Origin: Loxodes magnus
Taxonomy: Eukaryota > Ciliophora > Karyorelictea > Loxodida > Loxodidae
NCBI GenBank assembly: GCA_946699065.1
Contig: CAMPDV010001587.1
Location: 1 to 64,000, forward strand
Length of the DNA: 64,000 bases
Direction: 5' to 3'
Shown here piece by piece: positions 49,252 through 62,900 of this stretch. Every line of letters begins with the position of its first letter. Positions within the stretch are counted from its first letter, which is position 1. The position numbers and the translations under genes were made by a program. The notes beneath the pieces were generated by a model that was not told the DNA's origin, ran no database searches, and saw only the letters and a program-made list of their open reading frames with translations.

Positions 49252-50620
49252 AGCAAGTAAAAGAGTCTGAAGATCAGTTTATGTATTTGAAAGTTTTAAG
49301 AACTAGAAGTTTAAAAGAATGATAAGATTTCTAAGAAAAGTGAATAAGAAAAGCAAGTAAAAGAATCTGAAGATCAGTTTATGTATTTGAAAGTTTTAAG
49401 AACTAGAAGTTTAAAAGAATGATAAGATTTCTAAGAAAAGTGAATTACAAAAGCAAGTAAAAGAGTCTGAAGATCAGTTTATGTATTTGAAAGTTTTAAG
49501 AACTAGAAGTTTAAAAGAATGATAAGATTTCTAAGAAAAGTGAATAAGAAAAGCAAGTAAAAGAGTCTGAAGATCAGTTTATGTATTTGAAAGTTTTAAG
49601 AACTAGATAAGATTTCTAAGAAAAGTGAATAAGAAAAGCAAGTAAAAGAGTCTGAAGATCAGTTTATGTATTTGAAAGTTTTAAGAACTAGAAGTTTAAA
49701 AGAATGATAAGATTTCTAAGAAAAGTGAATAAGAAAAGCAAGTAAAAGAGTCTGAAGATCAGTTTATGTATTTGAAAGTTTTAAGAACTAGAAGTTTAAA
49801 AGAATGATAAGATTTCTAAGAAAAGTGAATAAGAAAAGCAAGTAAAAGAGTCTGAAGATCAGTTTATGTATTTGAAAGTTTTAAGAACTAGAAGTTTAAA
49901 AGAATGATAAGATTTCTAAGAAAAGTGAATAAGAAAAGCAAGTAAAAGAGTCTGAAGATCAGTTTATGTATTTGAAAGTTTAAAAGAATGATAAGATTTC
50001 TAAGAAAAGTGAATAAGAAAAGCAAGTAAAAGAGTCTGAAGATCAGTTTATGTATTTGAAAGTTTTAAGAACTAGAAGTTTAAAAGAATGATAAGATTTC
50101 TAAGAAAAGTGAATAAGAAAAGCAAGTAAAAGAGTCTGAAGATCAGTTTATGTATTTGAAAGTTTTAAGAACTAGAAGTTTAAAAGAATGATAAGATTTC
50201 TAAGAAAAGTGAATAAGAAAAGCAAGTAAAAGAGTCTGAAGATCAGTTTATGTATTTGAAAGTTTTAAGAACTAGAAGTTTAAAAGAATGATAAGATTTC
50301 CAAGATAAATGAATAAGAAAAGCAAGTAAAAGAGTCTGAAGATCAGTTTATGTATTTGAAAGTTTTAAGAACTAGAAGTTTAAAAGAATGATAAGATTTC
50401 TAAGAAAAGTGAATAAGAAAAGCAAGTAAAAGAGTCTGAAGATCAGTTTATGTATTTGAAAGTTTTAAGAACTAGAAGTTTAAAAGAATGATAAGATTTC
50501 TAAGAAAAGTGAATAAGAAAAGCAAGTAAAAGAGTCTGAAGATCAGTTTATGTATTTGAAAGTTTTAAGAACTAGAAGTTTAAAAGAATGATAAGATTTC
50601 TAAGAAAAGTGAATAAGAAA
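49252..50620 (+). repeat. 14-unit block, copy 2
   Basis: It matches 46837-48205. The e unit at 49352 has a private end, GAATTACAAA for GAATAAGAAA. One extra F (50621) precedes the next aB compared with copy 1. Confidence 0.92.
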
Positions 50621-51202
50621 AGCAAGTAAAAGAGTCTGAAGATCAGTTTATGTATTTGAAAGTTTTAAGAACTAGAAGTTTAAAAGAATGATAAGATTTC
50701 TAAGAAAAGTGAATAAGAAAAGCAAGTAAAAGAGTATGAAGATCAGTTTATGTATTTGAAAGTTTTAAGAACTAGAAGTTTAAAAGAAAAGTGAATAAGA
50801 AAAGCAAGTAAAAGAGTCTGAAGATCAGTTTATGTATTTGAAAGTTTTAAGAACTAGAAGTTTAAAAGAATGATAAGATTTCTAAGAAAAGTGAATAAGA
50901 AAAGCAAGTAAAAGAGTCTGAAGATCAGTTTATGTATTTGAAAGTTTTAAGAACTAGAAGTTTAAAAGAATGATAAGATTTCTAAGAAAAGTGAATAAGA
51001 AAAGCAAGTAAAAGAGTCTGAAGATCAGTTTATGTATTTGAAAGTTTTAAGAACTAGAAGTTTAAAAGAATGATAAGATTTCTAAGAAAAGTCAATAAGA
51101 AAAGCAAGTAAAAGAGTCTGAAGATCAGTTTATGTATTTGAAAGTTTTAAGAACTAGAAGTTTAAAAGAATGATAAGATTTCTAAGAAAAGTCAATAAGA
51201 AA
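50621..51202 (+). repeat. Segment closing the gtg-only domain
   Basis: Order: F aB F F FC FC. The gtc variant returns at 51003-51102. The two gtc units match the pair that ends the next higher-order copy (53818-54017). Confidence 0.87.
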
Positions 51203-54017
51203 AGCAAGTAAAAGAGTATGAAGATCAGTTTATGTATTTGAAAGTTTTAAGAACTAGAAGTTTAAAAGAAAAGTGAATAAGAAAAGCAAGTAAAAGAGTC
51301 TGAAGATCAGTTTATGTATTTGAAAGTTTTAAGAACTAGAAGTTTAAAAGAATGATAAGATTTCTAAGAAAAGTCAATAAGAAAAGCAAGTAAAAGAGTC
51401 TGAAGATCAGTTTATGTATTTGAAAGTTTTAAGAACTAGAAGTTTAAAAGAATGATAAGATTTCTAAGAAAAGTGAATAAGAAAAGCAAGTAAAAGAGTC
51501 TGAAGATCAGTTTATGTATTTGAAAGTTTTAAGAACTAGAAGTTTAAAAGAATGATAAGATTTCTAAGAAAAGTCAATAAGAAAAGCAAGTAAAAGAGTA
51601 TGAAGATCAGTTTATGTATTTGAAAGTTTTAAGAACTAGAAGTTTAAAAGAAAAGTGAATAAGAAAAGCAAGTAAAAGAGTCTGAAGATCAGTTTATGTA
51701 TTTGAAAGTTTTAAGAACTAGAAGTTTAAAAGAATGATAAGATTTCTAAGAAAAGTGAATAAGAAAAGCAAGTAAAAGAGTCTGAAGATCAGTTTATGTA
51801 TTTGAAAGTTTTAAGAACTAGATAAGATTTCTAAGAAAAGTGAATAAGAAAAGCAAGTAAAAGAGTCTGAAGATCAGTTTATGTATTTGAAAGTTTTAAG
51901 AACTAGAAGTTTAAAAGAATGATAAGATTTCTAAGAAAAGTGAATAAGAAAAGCAAGTAAAAGAGTCTGAAGATCAGTTTATGTATTTGAAAGTTTTAAG
52001 AACTAGAAGTTTAAAAGAATGATAAGATTTCTAAGAAAAGTGAATAAGAAAAGCAAGTAAAAGAGTCTGAAGATCAGTTTATGTATTTGAAAGTTTTAAG
52101 AACTAGAAGTTTAAAAGAATGATAAGATTTCTAAGAAAAGTGAATAAGAAAAGCAAGTAAAAGAGTCTGAAGATCAGTTTATGTATTTGAAAGTTTAAAA
52201 GAATGATAAGATTTCTAAGAAAAGTGAATAAGAAAAGCAAGTAAAAGAGTCTGAAGATCAGTTTATGTATTTGAAAGTTTTAAGAACTAGAAGTTTAAAA
52301 GAATGATAAGATTTCTAAGAAAAGTCAATAAGAAAAGCAAGTAAAAGAGTCTAAAGATCAGTTTATGTATTTGAAAGTTTTAAGAACTAGAAGTTTAAAA
52401 GAATGATAAGATTTCTAAGAAAAGTGAATAAGAAAAGCAAGTAAAAGAGTCTGAAGATCAGTTTATGTATTTGAAAGTTTTAAGAACTAGAAGTTTAAAA
52501 GAATGATAAGATTTCTAAGAAAAGTGAATAAGAAAAGCAAGTAAAAGAGTCTGAAGATCAGTTTATGTATTTGAAAGTTTTAAGAACTAGAAGTTTAAAA
52601 GAATGATAAGATTTCTAAGAAAAGTGAATAAGAAAAGCAAGTAAAAGAATCTGAAGATCAGTTTATGTATTTGAAAGTTTTAAGAACTAGAAGTTTAAAA
52701 GAATGATAAGATTTCTAAGAAAAGTGAATAAGAAAAGCAAGTAAAAGAGTCTGAAGATCAGTTTATGTATTTGAAAGTTTTAAGAACTAGAAGTTTAAAA
52801 GAATGATAAGATTTCTAAGAAAAGTGAATAAGAAAAGCAAGTAAAAGAGTATGAAGATCAGTTTATGTATTTGAAAGTTTTAAGAACTAGAAGTTTAAAA
52901 GAATGATAAGATTTCTAAGAAAAGTGAATAAGAAAAGCAAGTAAAAGAGTCTGAAGATCAGTTTATGTATTTGAAAGTTTTAAGAACTAGAAGTTTAAAA
53001 GAATGATAAGATTTCTAAGAAAAGTCAATAAGAAAAGCAAGTAAAAGAGTCTGAAGATCAGTTTATGTATTTGAAAGTTTTAAGAACTAGAAGTTTAAAA
53101 GAATGATAAGATTTCTAAGAAAAGTGAATAAGAAAAGCAAGTAAAAGAGTCTGAAGATCAGTTTATGTATTTGAAAGTTTTAAGAACTAGAAGTTTAAAA
53201 GAATGATAAGATTTCTAAGAAAAGTGAATAAGAAAAGCAAGTAAAAGAGTCTGAAGATCAGTTTATGTATTTGAAAGTTTTAAGAACTAGAAGTTTAAAA
53301 GAAAAGTGAATAAGAAAAGCAAGTAAAAGAGTCTGAAGATCAGTTTATGTATTTGAAAGTTTTAAGAACTAGAAGTTTAAAAGAATGATAAGATTTCTAA
53401 GAAAAGTGAATAAGAAAAGCAAGTAAAAGAGTCTGAAGATCAGTTTATGTATTTGAAAGTTTTAAGAACTAGAAGTTTAAAAGAATGATAAGATTTCTAA
53501 GAAAAGTGAATAAGAAAAGCAAGTAAAAGAATCTGAAGATCAGTTTATGTATTTGAAAGTTTTAAGAACTAGAAGTTTAAAAGAATGATAAGATTTCTAA
53601 GAAAAGTGAATAAGAAAAGCAAGTAAAAGAGTCTGAAGATCAGTTTATGTATTTGAAAGTTTTAAGAACTAGAAGTTTAAAAGAATGATAAGATTTCTAA
53701 GAAAAGTCAATAAGAAAAGCAAGTAAAAGAGTCTGAAGATCAGTTTATGTATTTGAAAGTTTTAAGAACTAGAAGTTTAAAAGAATGATAAGATTTCTAA
53801 GAAAAGTCAATAAGAAAAGCAAGTAAAAGAGTCTGAAGATCAGTTTATGTATTTGAAAGTTTTAAGAACTAGAAGTTTAAAAGAATGATAAGATTTCTAA
53901 GAAAAGTCAATAAGAAAAGCAAGTAAAAGAGTCTGAAGATCAGTTTATGTATTTGAAAGTTTTAAGAACTAGAAGTTTAAAAGAATGATAAGATTTCTAA
54001 GAAAAGTCAATAAGAAA
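51203..54017 (+). repeat. 2.8-kb higher-order repeat, copy 1 (29 units, 2,815 bp)
   Basis: Order: aB FC F FC aB F K F F F D FC o F F e F aF FC F F B F F e FC FC FC FC. It includes a rare full-length a unit (52836) and a rare run of four consecutive gtc units (53618-54017). Both features recur in the next copy. Confidence 0.94.
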
Positions 54018-56932
54018 AGCAAGTAAAAGAGTATGAAGATCAGTTTATGTATTTGAAAGTTTTAAGAACTAGAAGTTTAAAAGAAAAGTGAATAAGAAAA
54101 GCAAGTAAAAGAGTCTGAAGATCAGTTTATGTATTTGAAAGTTTTAAGAACTAGAAGTTTAAAAGAATGATAAGATTTCTAAGAAAAGTCAATAAGAAAA
54201 GCAAGTAAAAGAGTCTGAAGATCAGTTTATGTATTTGAAAGTTTTAAGAACTAGAAGTTTAAAAGAATGATAAGATTTCTAAGAAAAGTGAATAAGAAAA
54301 GCAAGTAAAAGAGTCTGAAGATCAGTTTATGTATTTGAAAGTTTTAAGAACTAGAAGTTTAAAAGAATGATAAGATTTCTAAGAAAAGTCAATAAGAAAA
54401 GCAAGTAAAAGAGTATGAAGATCAGTTTATGTATTTGAAAGTTTTAAGAACTAGAAGTTTAAAAGAAAAGTGAATAAGAAAAGCAAGTAAAAGAGTCTGA
54501 AGATCAGTTTATGTATTTGAAAGTTTTAAGAACTAGAAGTTTAAAAGAATGATAAGATTTCTAAGAAAAGTGAATAAGAAAAGCAAGTAAAAGAGTCTGA
54601 AGATCAGTTTATGTATTTGAAAGTTTTAAGAACTAGATAAGATTTCTAAGAAAAGTGAATAAGAAAAGCAAGTAAAAGAGTCTGAAGATCAGTTTATGTA
54701 TTTGAAAGTTTTAAGAACTAGAAGTTTAAAAGAATGATAAGATTTCTAAGAAAAGTGAATAAGAAAAGCAAGTAAAAGAGTCTGAAGATCAGTTTATGTA
54801 TTTGAAAGTTTTAAGAACTAGAAGTTTAAAAGAATGATAAGATTTCTAAGAAAAGTGAATAAGAAAAGCAAGTAAAAGAGTCTGAAGATCAGTTTATGTA
54901 TTTGAAAGTTTTAAGAACTAGAAGTTTAAAAGAATGATAAGATTTCTAAGAAAAGTGAATAAGAAAAGCAAGTAAAAGAGTCTGAAGATCAGTTTATGTA
55001 TTTGAAAGTTTTAAGAACTAGAAGTTTAAAAGAATGATAAGATTTCTAAGAAAAGTGAATAAGAAAAGCAAGTAAAAGAGTCTGAAGATCAGTTTATGTA
55101 TTTGAAAGTTTAAAAGAATGATAAGATTTCTAAGAAAAGTGAATAAGAAAAGCAAGTAAAAGAGTCTGAAGATCAGTTTATGTATTTGAAAGTTTTAAGA
55201 ACTAGAAGTTTAAAAGAATGATAAGATTTCTAAGAAAAGTCAATAAGAAAAGCAAGTAAAAGAGTCTAAAGATCAGTTTATGTATTTGAAAGTTTTAAGA
55301 ACTAGAAGTTTAAAAGAATGATAAGATTTCTAAGAAAAGTGAATAAGAAAAGCAAGTAAAAGAGTCTGAAGATCAGTTTATGTATTTGAAAGTTTTAAGA
55401 ACTAGAAGTTTAAAAGAATGATAAGATTTCTAAGAAAAGTGAATAAGAAAAGCAAGTAAAAGAGTCTGAAGATCAGTTTATGTATTTGAAAGTTTTAAGA
55501 ACTAGAAGTTTAAAAGAATGATAAGATTTCTAAGAAAAGTGAATAAGAAAAGCAAGTAAAAGAATCTGAAGATCAGTTTATGTATTTGAAAGTTTTAAGA
55601 ACTAGAAGTTTAAAAGAATGATAAGATTTCTAAGAAAAGTGAATAAGAAAAGCAAGTAAAAGAGTCTGAAGATCAGTTTATGTATTTGAAAGTTTTAAGA
55701 ACTAGAAGTTTAAAAGAATGATAAGATTTCTAAGAAAAGTGAATAAGAAAAGCAAGTAAAAGAGTATGAAGATCAGTTTATGTATTTGAAAGTTTTAAGA
55801 ACTAGAAGTTTAAAAGAATGATAAGATTTCTAAGAAAAGTGAATAAGAAAAGCAAGTAAAAGAGTCTGAAGATCAGTTTATGTATTTGAAAGTTTTAAGA
55901 ACTAGAAGTTTAAAAGAATGATAAGATTTCTAAGAAAAGTCAATAAGAAAAGCAAGTAAAAGAGTCTGAAGATCAGTTTATGTATTTGAAAGTTTTAAGA
56001 ACTAGAAGTTTAAAAGAATGATAAGATTTCTAAGAAAAGTGAATAAGAAAAGCAAGTAAAAGAGTCTGAAGATCAGTTTATGTATTTGAAAGTTTTAAGA
56101 ACTAGAAGTTTAAAAGAATGATAAGATTTCTAAGAAAAGTGAATAAGAAAAGCAAGTAAAAGAGTCTGAAGATCAGTTTATGTATTTGAAAGTTTTAAGA
56201 ACTAGAAGTTTAAAAGAAAAGTGAATAAGAAAAGCAAGTAAAAGAGTCTGAAGATCAGTTTATGTATTTGAAAGTTTTAAGAACTAGAAGTTTAAAAGAA
56301 TGATAAGATTTCTAAGAAAAGTGAATAAGAAAAGCAAGTAAAAGAGTCTGAAGATCAGTTTATGTATTTGAAAGTTTTAAGAACTAGAAGTTTAAAAGAA
56401 TGATAAGATTTCTAAGAAAAGTGAATAAGAAAAGCAAGTAAAAGAATCTGAAGATCAGTTTATGTATTTGAAAGTTTTAAGAACTAGAAGTTTAAAAGAA
56501 TGATAAGATTTCTAAGAAAAGTGAATAAGAAAAGCAAGTAAAAGAGTCTGAAGATCAGTTTATGTATTTGAAAGTTTTAAGAACTAGAAGTTTAAAAGAA
56601 TGATAAGATTTCTAAGAAAAGTCAATAAGAAAAGCAAGTAAAAGAGTCTGAAGATCAGTTTATGTATTTGAAAGTTTTAAGAACTAGAAGTTTAAAAGAA
56701 TGATAAGATTTCTAAGAAAAGTCAATAAGAAAAGCAAGTAAAAGAGTCTGAAGATCAGTTTATGTATTTGAAAGTTTTAAGAACTAGAAGTTTAAAAGAA
56801 TGATAAGATTTCTAAGAAAAGTCAATAAGAAAAGCAAGTAAAAGAGTCTGAAGATCAGTTTATGTATTTGAAAGTTTTAAGAACTAGAAGTTTAAAAGAA
56901 TGATAAGATTTCTAAGAAAAGTCAATAAGAAA
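54018..56932 (+). repeat. 2.9-kb higher-order repeat, copy 2 (30 units, 2,915 bp)
   Basis: Same order as copy 1, with one extra F after K (four instead of three, 54667-55066). That accounts for the 100-bp length difference. The full-length a unit is at 55751 and the four gtc units at 56533-56932. Confidence 0.94.
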
Positions 56933-59900
56933 AGCAAGTAAAAGAGTATGAAGATCAGTTTATGTATTTGAAAGTTTTAAGAACTAGAAGTTTAAAAGAA
57001 AAGTGAATAAGAAAAGCAAGTAAAAGAGTCTGAAGATCAGTTTATGTATTTGAAAGTTTTAAGAACTAGAAGTTTAAAAGAATGATAAGATTTCTAAGAA
57101 AAGTGAATAAGAAAAGCAAGTAAAAGAGTCTGAAGATCAGTTTATGTATTTGAAAGTTTTAAGAACTAGAAGTTTAAAAGAATGATAAGATTTCTAAGAA
57201 AAGTGAATAAGAAAAGCAAGTAAAAGAGTCTGAAGATCAGTTTATGTATTTGAAAGTTTTAAGAACTAGAAGTTTAAAAGAATGATAAGATTTCTAAGAA
57301 AAGTCAATAAGAAAAGCAAGTAAAAGAGTATGAAGATCAGTTTATGTATTTGAAAGTTTTAAGAACTAGAAGTTTAAAAGAAAAGTGAATAAGAAAAGCA
57401 AGTAAAAGAGTCTGAAGATCAGTTTATGTATTTGAAAGTTTTAAGAACTAGAAGTTTAAAAGAATGATAAGATTTCTAAGAAAAGTGAATAAGAAAAGCA
57501 AGTAAAAGAGTCTGAAGATCAGTTTATGTATTTGAAAGTTTTAAGAACTAGAAGTTTAAAAGAATGATAAGATTTCTAAGAAAAGTGAATAAGAAAAGCA
57601 AGTAAAAGAATCTGAAGATCAGTTTATGTATTTGAAAGTTTTAAGAACTAGAAGTTTAAAAGAATGATAAGATTTCTAAGAAAAGTGAATAAGAAAAGCA
57701 AGTAAAAGAGTCTGAAGATCAGTTTATGTATTTGAAAGTTTTAAGAACTAGAAGTTTAAAAGAATGATAAGATTTCTAAGAAAAGTGAATAAGAAAAGCA
57801 AGTAAAAGAGTATGAAGATCAGTTTATGTATTTGAAAGTTTTAAGAACTAGAAGTTTAAAAGAATGATAAGATTTCTAAGAAAAGTCAATAAGAAAAGCA
57901 AGTAAAAGAGTCTGAAGATCAGTTTATGTATTTGAAAGTTTTAAGAACTAGAAGTTTAAAAGAATGATAAGATTTCTAAGAAAAGTCAATAAGAAAAGCA
58001 AGTAAAAGAGTCTGAAGATCAGTTTATGTATTTGAAAGTTTTAAGAACTAGAAGTTTAAAAGAATGATAAGATTTCTAAGAAAAGTCAATAAGAAAAGCA
58101 AGTAAAAGAGTCTGAAGATCAGTTTATGTATTTGAAAGTTTTAAGAACTAGAAGTTTAAAAGAATGATAAGATTTCTAAGAAAAGTGAATAAGAAAAGCA
58201 AGTAAAAGAGTCTGAAGATCAGTTTATGTATTTGAAAGTTTAAAAGAATGATAAGATTTCTAAGAAAAGTGAATAAGAAAAGCAAGTAAAAGAGTCTGAA
58301 GATCAGTTTATGTATTTGAAAGTTTTAAGAACTAGAAGTTTAAAAGAATGATAAGATTTCTAAGAAAAGTCAATAAGAAAAGCAAGTAAAAGAGTCTAAA
58401 GATCAGTTTATGTATTTGAAAGTTTTAAGAACTAGAAGTTTAAAAGAATGATAAGATTTCTAAGAAAAGTGAATAAGAAAAGCAAGTAAAAGAGTCTGAA
58501 GATCAGTTTATGTATTTGAAAGTTTTAAGAACTAGAAGTTTAAAAGAATGATAAGATTTCTAAGAAAAGTGAATAAGAAAAGCAAGTAAAAGAGTATGAA
58601 GATCAGTTTATGTATTTGAAAGTTTTAAGAACTAGAAGTTTAAAAGAATGATAAGATTTCTAAGAAAAGTGAATAAGAAAAGCAAGTAAAAGAGTCTGAA
58701 GATCAGTTTATGTATTTGAAAGTTTTAAGAACTAGAAGTTTAAAAGAATGATAAGATTTCTAAGAAAAGTGAATAAGAAAAGCAAGTAAAAGAGTCTGAA
58801 GATCAGTTTATGTATTTGAAAGTTTTAAGAACTAGAAGTTTAAAAGAATGATAAGATTTCTAAGAAAAGTGAATAAGAAAAGCAAGTAAAAGAGTCTGAA
58901 GATCAGTTTATGTATTTGAAAGTTTTAAGAACTAGAAGTTTAAAAGAATGATAAGATTTCTAAGAAAAGTGAATAAGAAAAGCAAGTAAAAGAGTATGAA
59001 GATCAGTTTATGTATTTGAAAGTTTTAAGAACTAGAAGTTTAAAAGAAAAGTGAATAAGAAAAGCAAGTAAAAGAGTCTGAAGATCAGTTTATGTATTTG
59101 AAAGTTTTAAGAACTAGAAGTTTAAAAGAATGATAAGATTTCTAAGAAAAGTCAATAAGAAAAGCAAGTAAAAGAGTCTGAAGATCAGTTTATGTATTTG
59201 AAAGTTTTAAGAACTAGAAGTTTAAAAGAATGATAAGATTTCTAAGAAAAGTCAATAAGAAAAGCAAGTAAAAGAGTATGAAGATCAGTTTATGTATTTG
59301 AAAGTTTTAAGAACTAGAAGTTTAAAAGAAAAGTGAATAAGAAAAGCAAGTAAAAGAGTCTGAAGATCAGTTTATGTATTTGAAAGTTTTAAGAACTAGA
59401 AGTTTAAAAGAATGATAAGATTTCTAAGAAAAGTGAATAAGAAAAGCAAGTAAAAGAGTCTGAAGATCAGTTTATGTATTTGAAAGTTTTAAGAACTAGA
59501 AGTTTAAAAGAATGATAAGATTTCTAAGAAAAGTCAATAAGAAAAGCAAGTAAAAGAGTCTGAAGATCAGTTTATGTATTTGAAAGTTTTAAGAACTAGA
59601 AGTTTAAAAGAATGATAAGATTTCTAAGAAAAGTCAATAAGAAAAGCAAGTAAAAGAGTATGAAGATCAGTTTATGTATTTGAAAGTTTTAAGAACTAGA
59701 AGTTTAAAAGAAAAGTGAATAAGAAAAGCAAGTAAAAGAGTCTGAAGATCAGTTTATGTATTTGAAAGTTTTAAGAACTAGAAGTTTAAAAGAATGATAA
59801 GATTTCTAAGAAAAGTGAATAAGAAAAGCAAGTAAAAGAGTCTGAAGATCAGTTTATGTATTTGAAAGTTTTAAGAACTAGAAGTTTAAAAGAATGATAA

Positions 59901-62900
59901 GATTTCTAAGAAAAGTGAATAAGAAAAGCAAGTAAAAGAGTCTGAAGATCAGTTTATGTATTTGAAAGTTTTAAGAACTAGAAGTTTAAAAGAATGATAA
60001 GATTTCTAAGAAAAGTCAATAAGAAAAGCAAGTAAAAGAGTATGAAGATCAGTTTATGTATTTGAAAGTTTTAAGAACTAGAAGTTTAAAAGAAAAGTGA
60101 ATAAGAAAAGCAAGTAAAAGAGTCTGAAGATCAGTTTATGTATTTGAAAGTTTTAAGAACTAGAAGTTTAAAAGAATGATAAGATTTCTAAGAAAAGTGA
60201 ATAAGAAAAGCAAGTAAAAGAGTCTGAAGATCAGTTTATGTATTTGAAAGTTTTAAGAACTAGATAAGATTTCTAAGAAAAGTGAATAAGAAAAGCAAGT
60301 AAAAGAGTCTGAAGATCAGTTTATGTATTTGAAAGTTTTAAGAACTAGAAGTTTAAAAGAATGATAAGATTTCTAAGAAAAGTCAATAAGAAAAGCAAGT
60401 AAAAGAGTCTGAAGATCAGTTTATGTATTTGAAAGTTTTAAGAACTAGAAGTTTAAAAGAATGATAAGATTTCTAAGAAAAGTCAATAAGAAAAGCAAGT
60501 AAAAGAGTCTGAAGATCAGTTTATGTATTTGAAAGTTTTAAGAACTAGAAGTTTAAAAGAATGATAAGATTTCTAAGAAAAGTGAATAAGAAAAGCAAGT
60601 AAAAGAGTCTAAAGATCAGTTTATGTATTTGAAAGTTTTAAGAACTAGAAGTTTAAAAGAATGATAAGATTTCTAAGAAAAGTGAATAAGAAAAGCAAGT
60701 AAAAGAGTCTGAAGATCAGTTTATGTATTTGAAAGTTTTAAGAACTAGAAGTTTAAAAGAATGATAAGATTTCTAAGAAAAGTGAATAAGAAAAGCAAGT
60801 AAAAGAGTCTGAAGATCAGTTTATGTATTTGAAAGTTTTAAGAACTAGAAGTTTAAAAGAATGATAAGATTTCTAAGAAAAGTGAATAAGAAAAGCAAGT
60901 AAAAGAATCTGAAGATCAGTTTATGTATTTGAAAGTTTTAAGAACTAGAAGTTTAAAAGAATGATAAGATTTCTAAGAAAAGTGAATAAGAAAAGCAAGT
61001 AAAAGAGTCTGAAGATCAGTTTATGTATTTGAAAGTTTTAAGAACTAGAAGTTTAAAAGAATGATAAGATTTCTAAGAAAAGTGAATAAGAAAAGCAAGT
61101 AAAAGAGTATGAAGATCAGTTTATGTATTTGAAAGTTTTAAGAACTAGAAGTTTAAAAGAAAAGTGAATAAGAAAAGCAAGTAAAAGAGTCTGAAGATCA
61201 GTTTATGTATTTGAAAGTTTTAAGAACTAGAAGTTTAAAAGAATGATAAGATTTCTAAGAAAAGTCAATAAGAAAAGCAAGTAAAAGAGTCTGAAGATCA
61301 GTTTATGTATTTGAAAGTTTTAAGAACTAGAAGTTTAAAAGAATGATAAGATTTCTAAGAAAAGTGAATAAGAAAAGCAAGTAAAAGAGTCTGAAGATCA
61401 GTTTATGTATTTGAAAGTTTTAAGAACTAGAAGTTTAAAAGAATGATAAGATTTCTAAGAAAAGTCAATAAGAAAAGCAAGTAAAAGAGTCTGAAGATCA
61501 GTTTATGTATTTGAAAGTTTTAAGAACTAGAAGTTTAAAAGAAAAGTGAATAAGAAAAGCAAGTAAAAGAGTCTGAAGATCAGTTTATGTATTTGAAAGT
61601 TTTAAGAACTAGAAGTTTAAAAGAATGATAAGATTTCTAAGAAAAGTGAATAAGAAAAGCAAGTAAAAGAGTCTGAAGATCAGTTTATGTATTTGAAAGT
61701 TTTAAGAACTAGAAGTTTAAAAGAATGATAAGATTTCTAAGAAAAGTGAATAAGAAAAGCAAGTAAAAGAATCTGAAGATCAGTTTATGTATTTGAAAGT
61801 TTTAAGAACTAGAAGTTTAAAAGAATGATAAGATTTCTAAGAAAAGTGAATAAGAAAAGCAAGTAAAAGAGTCTGAAGATCAGTTTATGTATTTGAAAGT
61901 TTTAAGAACTAGAAGTTTAAAAGAATGATAAGATTTCTAAGAAAAGTCAATAAGAAAAGCAAGTAAAAGAGTCTGAAGATCAGTTTATGTATTTGAAAGT
62001 TTTAAGAACTAGAAGTTTAAAAGAATGATAAGATTTCTAAGAAAAGTGAATAAGAAAAGCAAGTAAAAGAGTCTGAAGATCAGTTTATGTATTTGAAAGT
62101 TTTAAGAACTAGAAGTTTAAAAGAATGATAAGATTTCTAAGAAAAGTCAATAAGAAAAGCAAGTAAAAGAGTATGAAGATCAGTTTATGTATTTGAAAGT
62201 TTTAAGAACTAGAAGTTTAAAAGAAAAGTGAATAAGAAAAGCAAGTAAAAGAGTCTGAAGATCAGTTTATGTATTTGAAAGTTTTAAGAACAAGAAGTTT
62301 AAAAGAATGATAAGATTTCTAAGAAAAGTCAATAAGAAAAGCAAGTAAAAGAGTCTGAAGATCAGTTTATGTATTTGAAAGTTTTAAGAACTAGAAGTTT
62401 AAAAGAATGATAAGATTTCTAAGAAAAGTCAATAAGAAAAGCAAGTAAAAGAGTCTGAAGATCAGTTTATGTATTTGAAAGTTTTAAGAACTAGAAGTTT
62501 AAAAGAATGATAAGATTTCTAAGAAAAGTCAATAAGAAAAGCAAGTAAAAGAGTCTGAAGATCAGTTTATGTATTTGAAAGTTTTAAGAACTAGAAGTTT
62601 AAAAGAAAAGTGAATAAGAAAAGCAAGTAAAAGAGTCTGAAGATCAGTTTATGTATTTGAAAGTTTTAAGAACTAGAAGTTTAAAAGAATGATAAGATTT
62701 CTAAGAAAAGTGAATAAGAAAAGCAAGTAAAAGAGTCTGAAGATCAGTTTATGTATTTGAAAGTTTTAAGAACTAGATAAGATTTCTAAGAAAAGTGAAT
62801 AAGAAAAGCAAGTAAAAGAGTCTGAAGATCAGTTTATGTATTTGAAAGTTTTAAGAACTAGAAGTTTAAAAGAATGATAAGATTTCTAAGAAAAGTGAAT

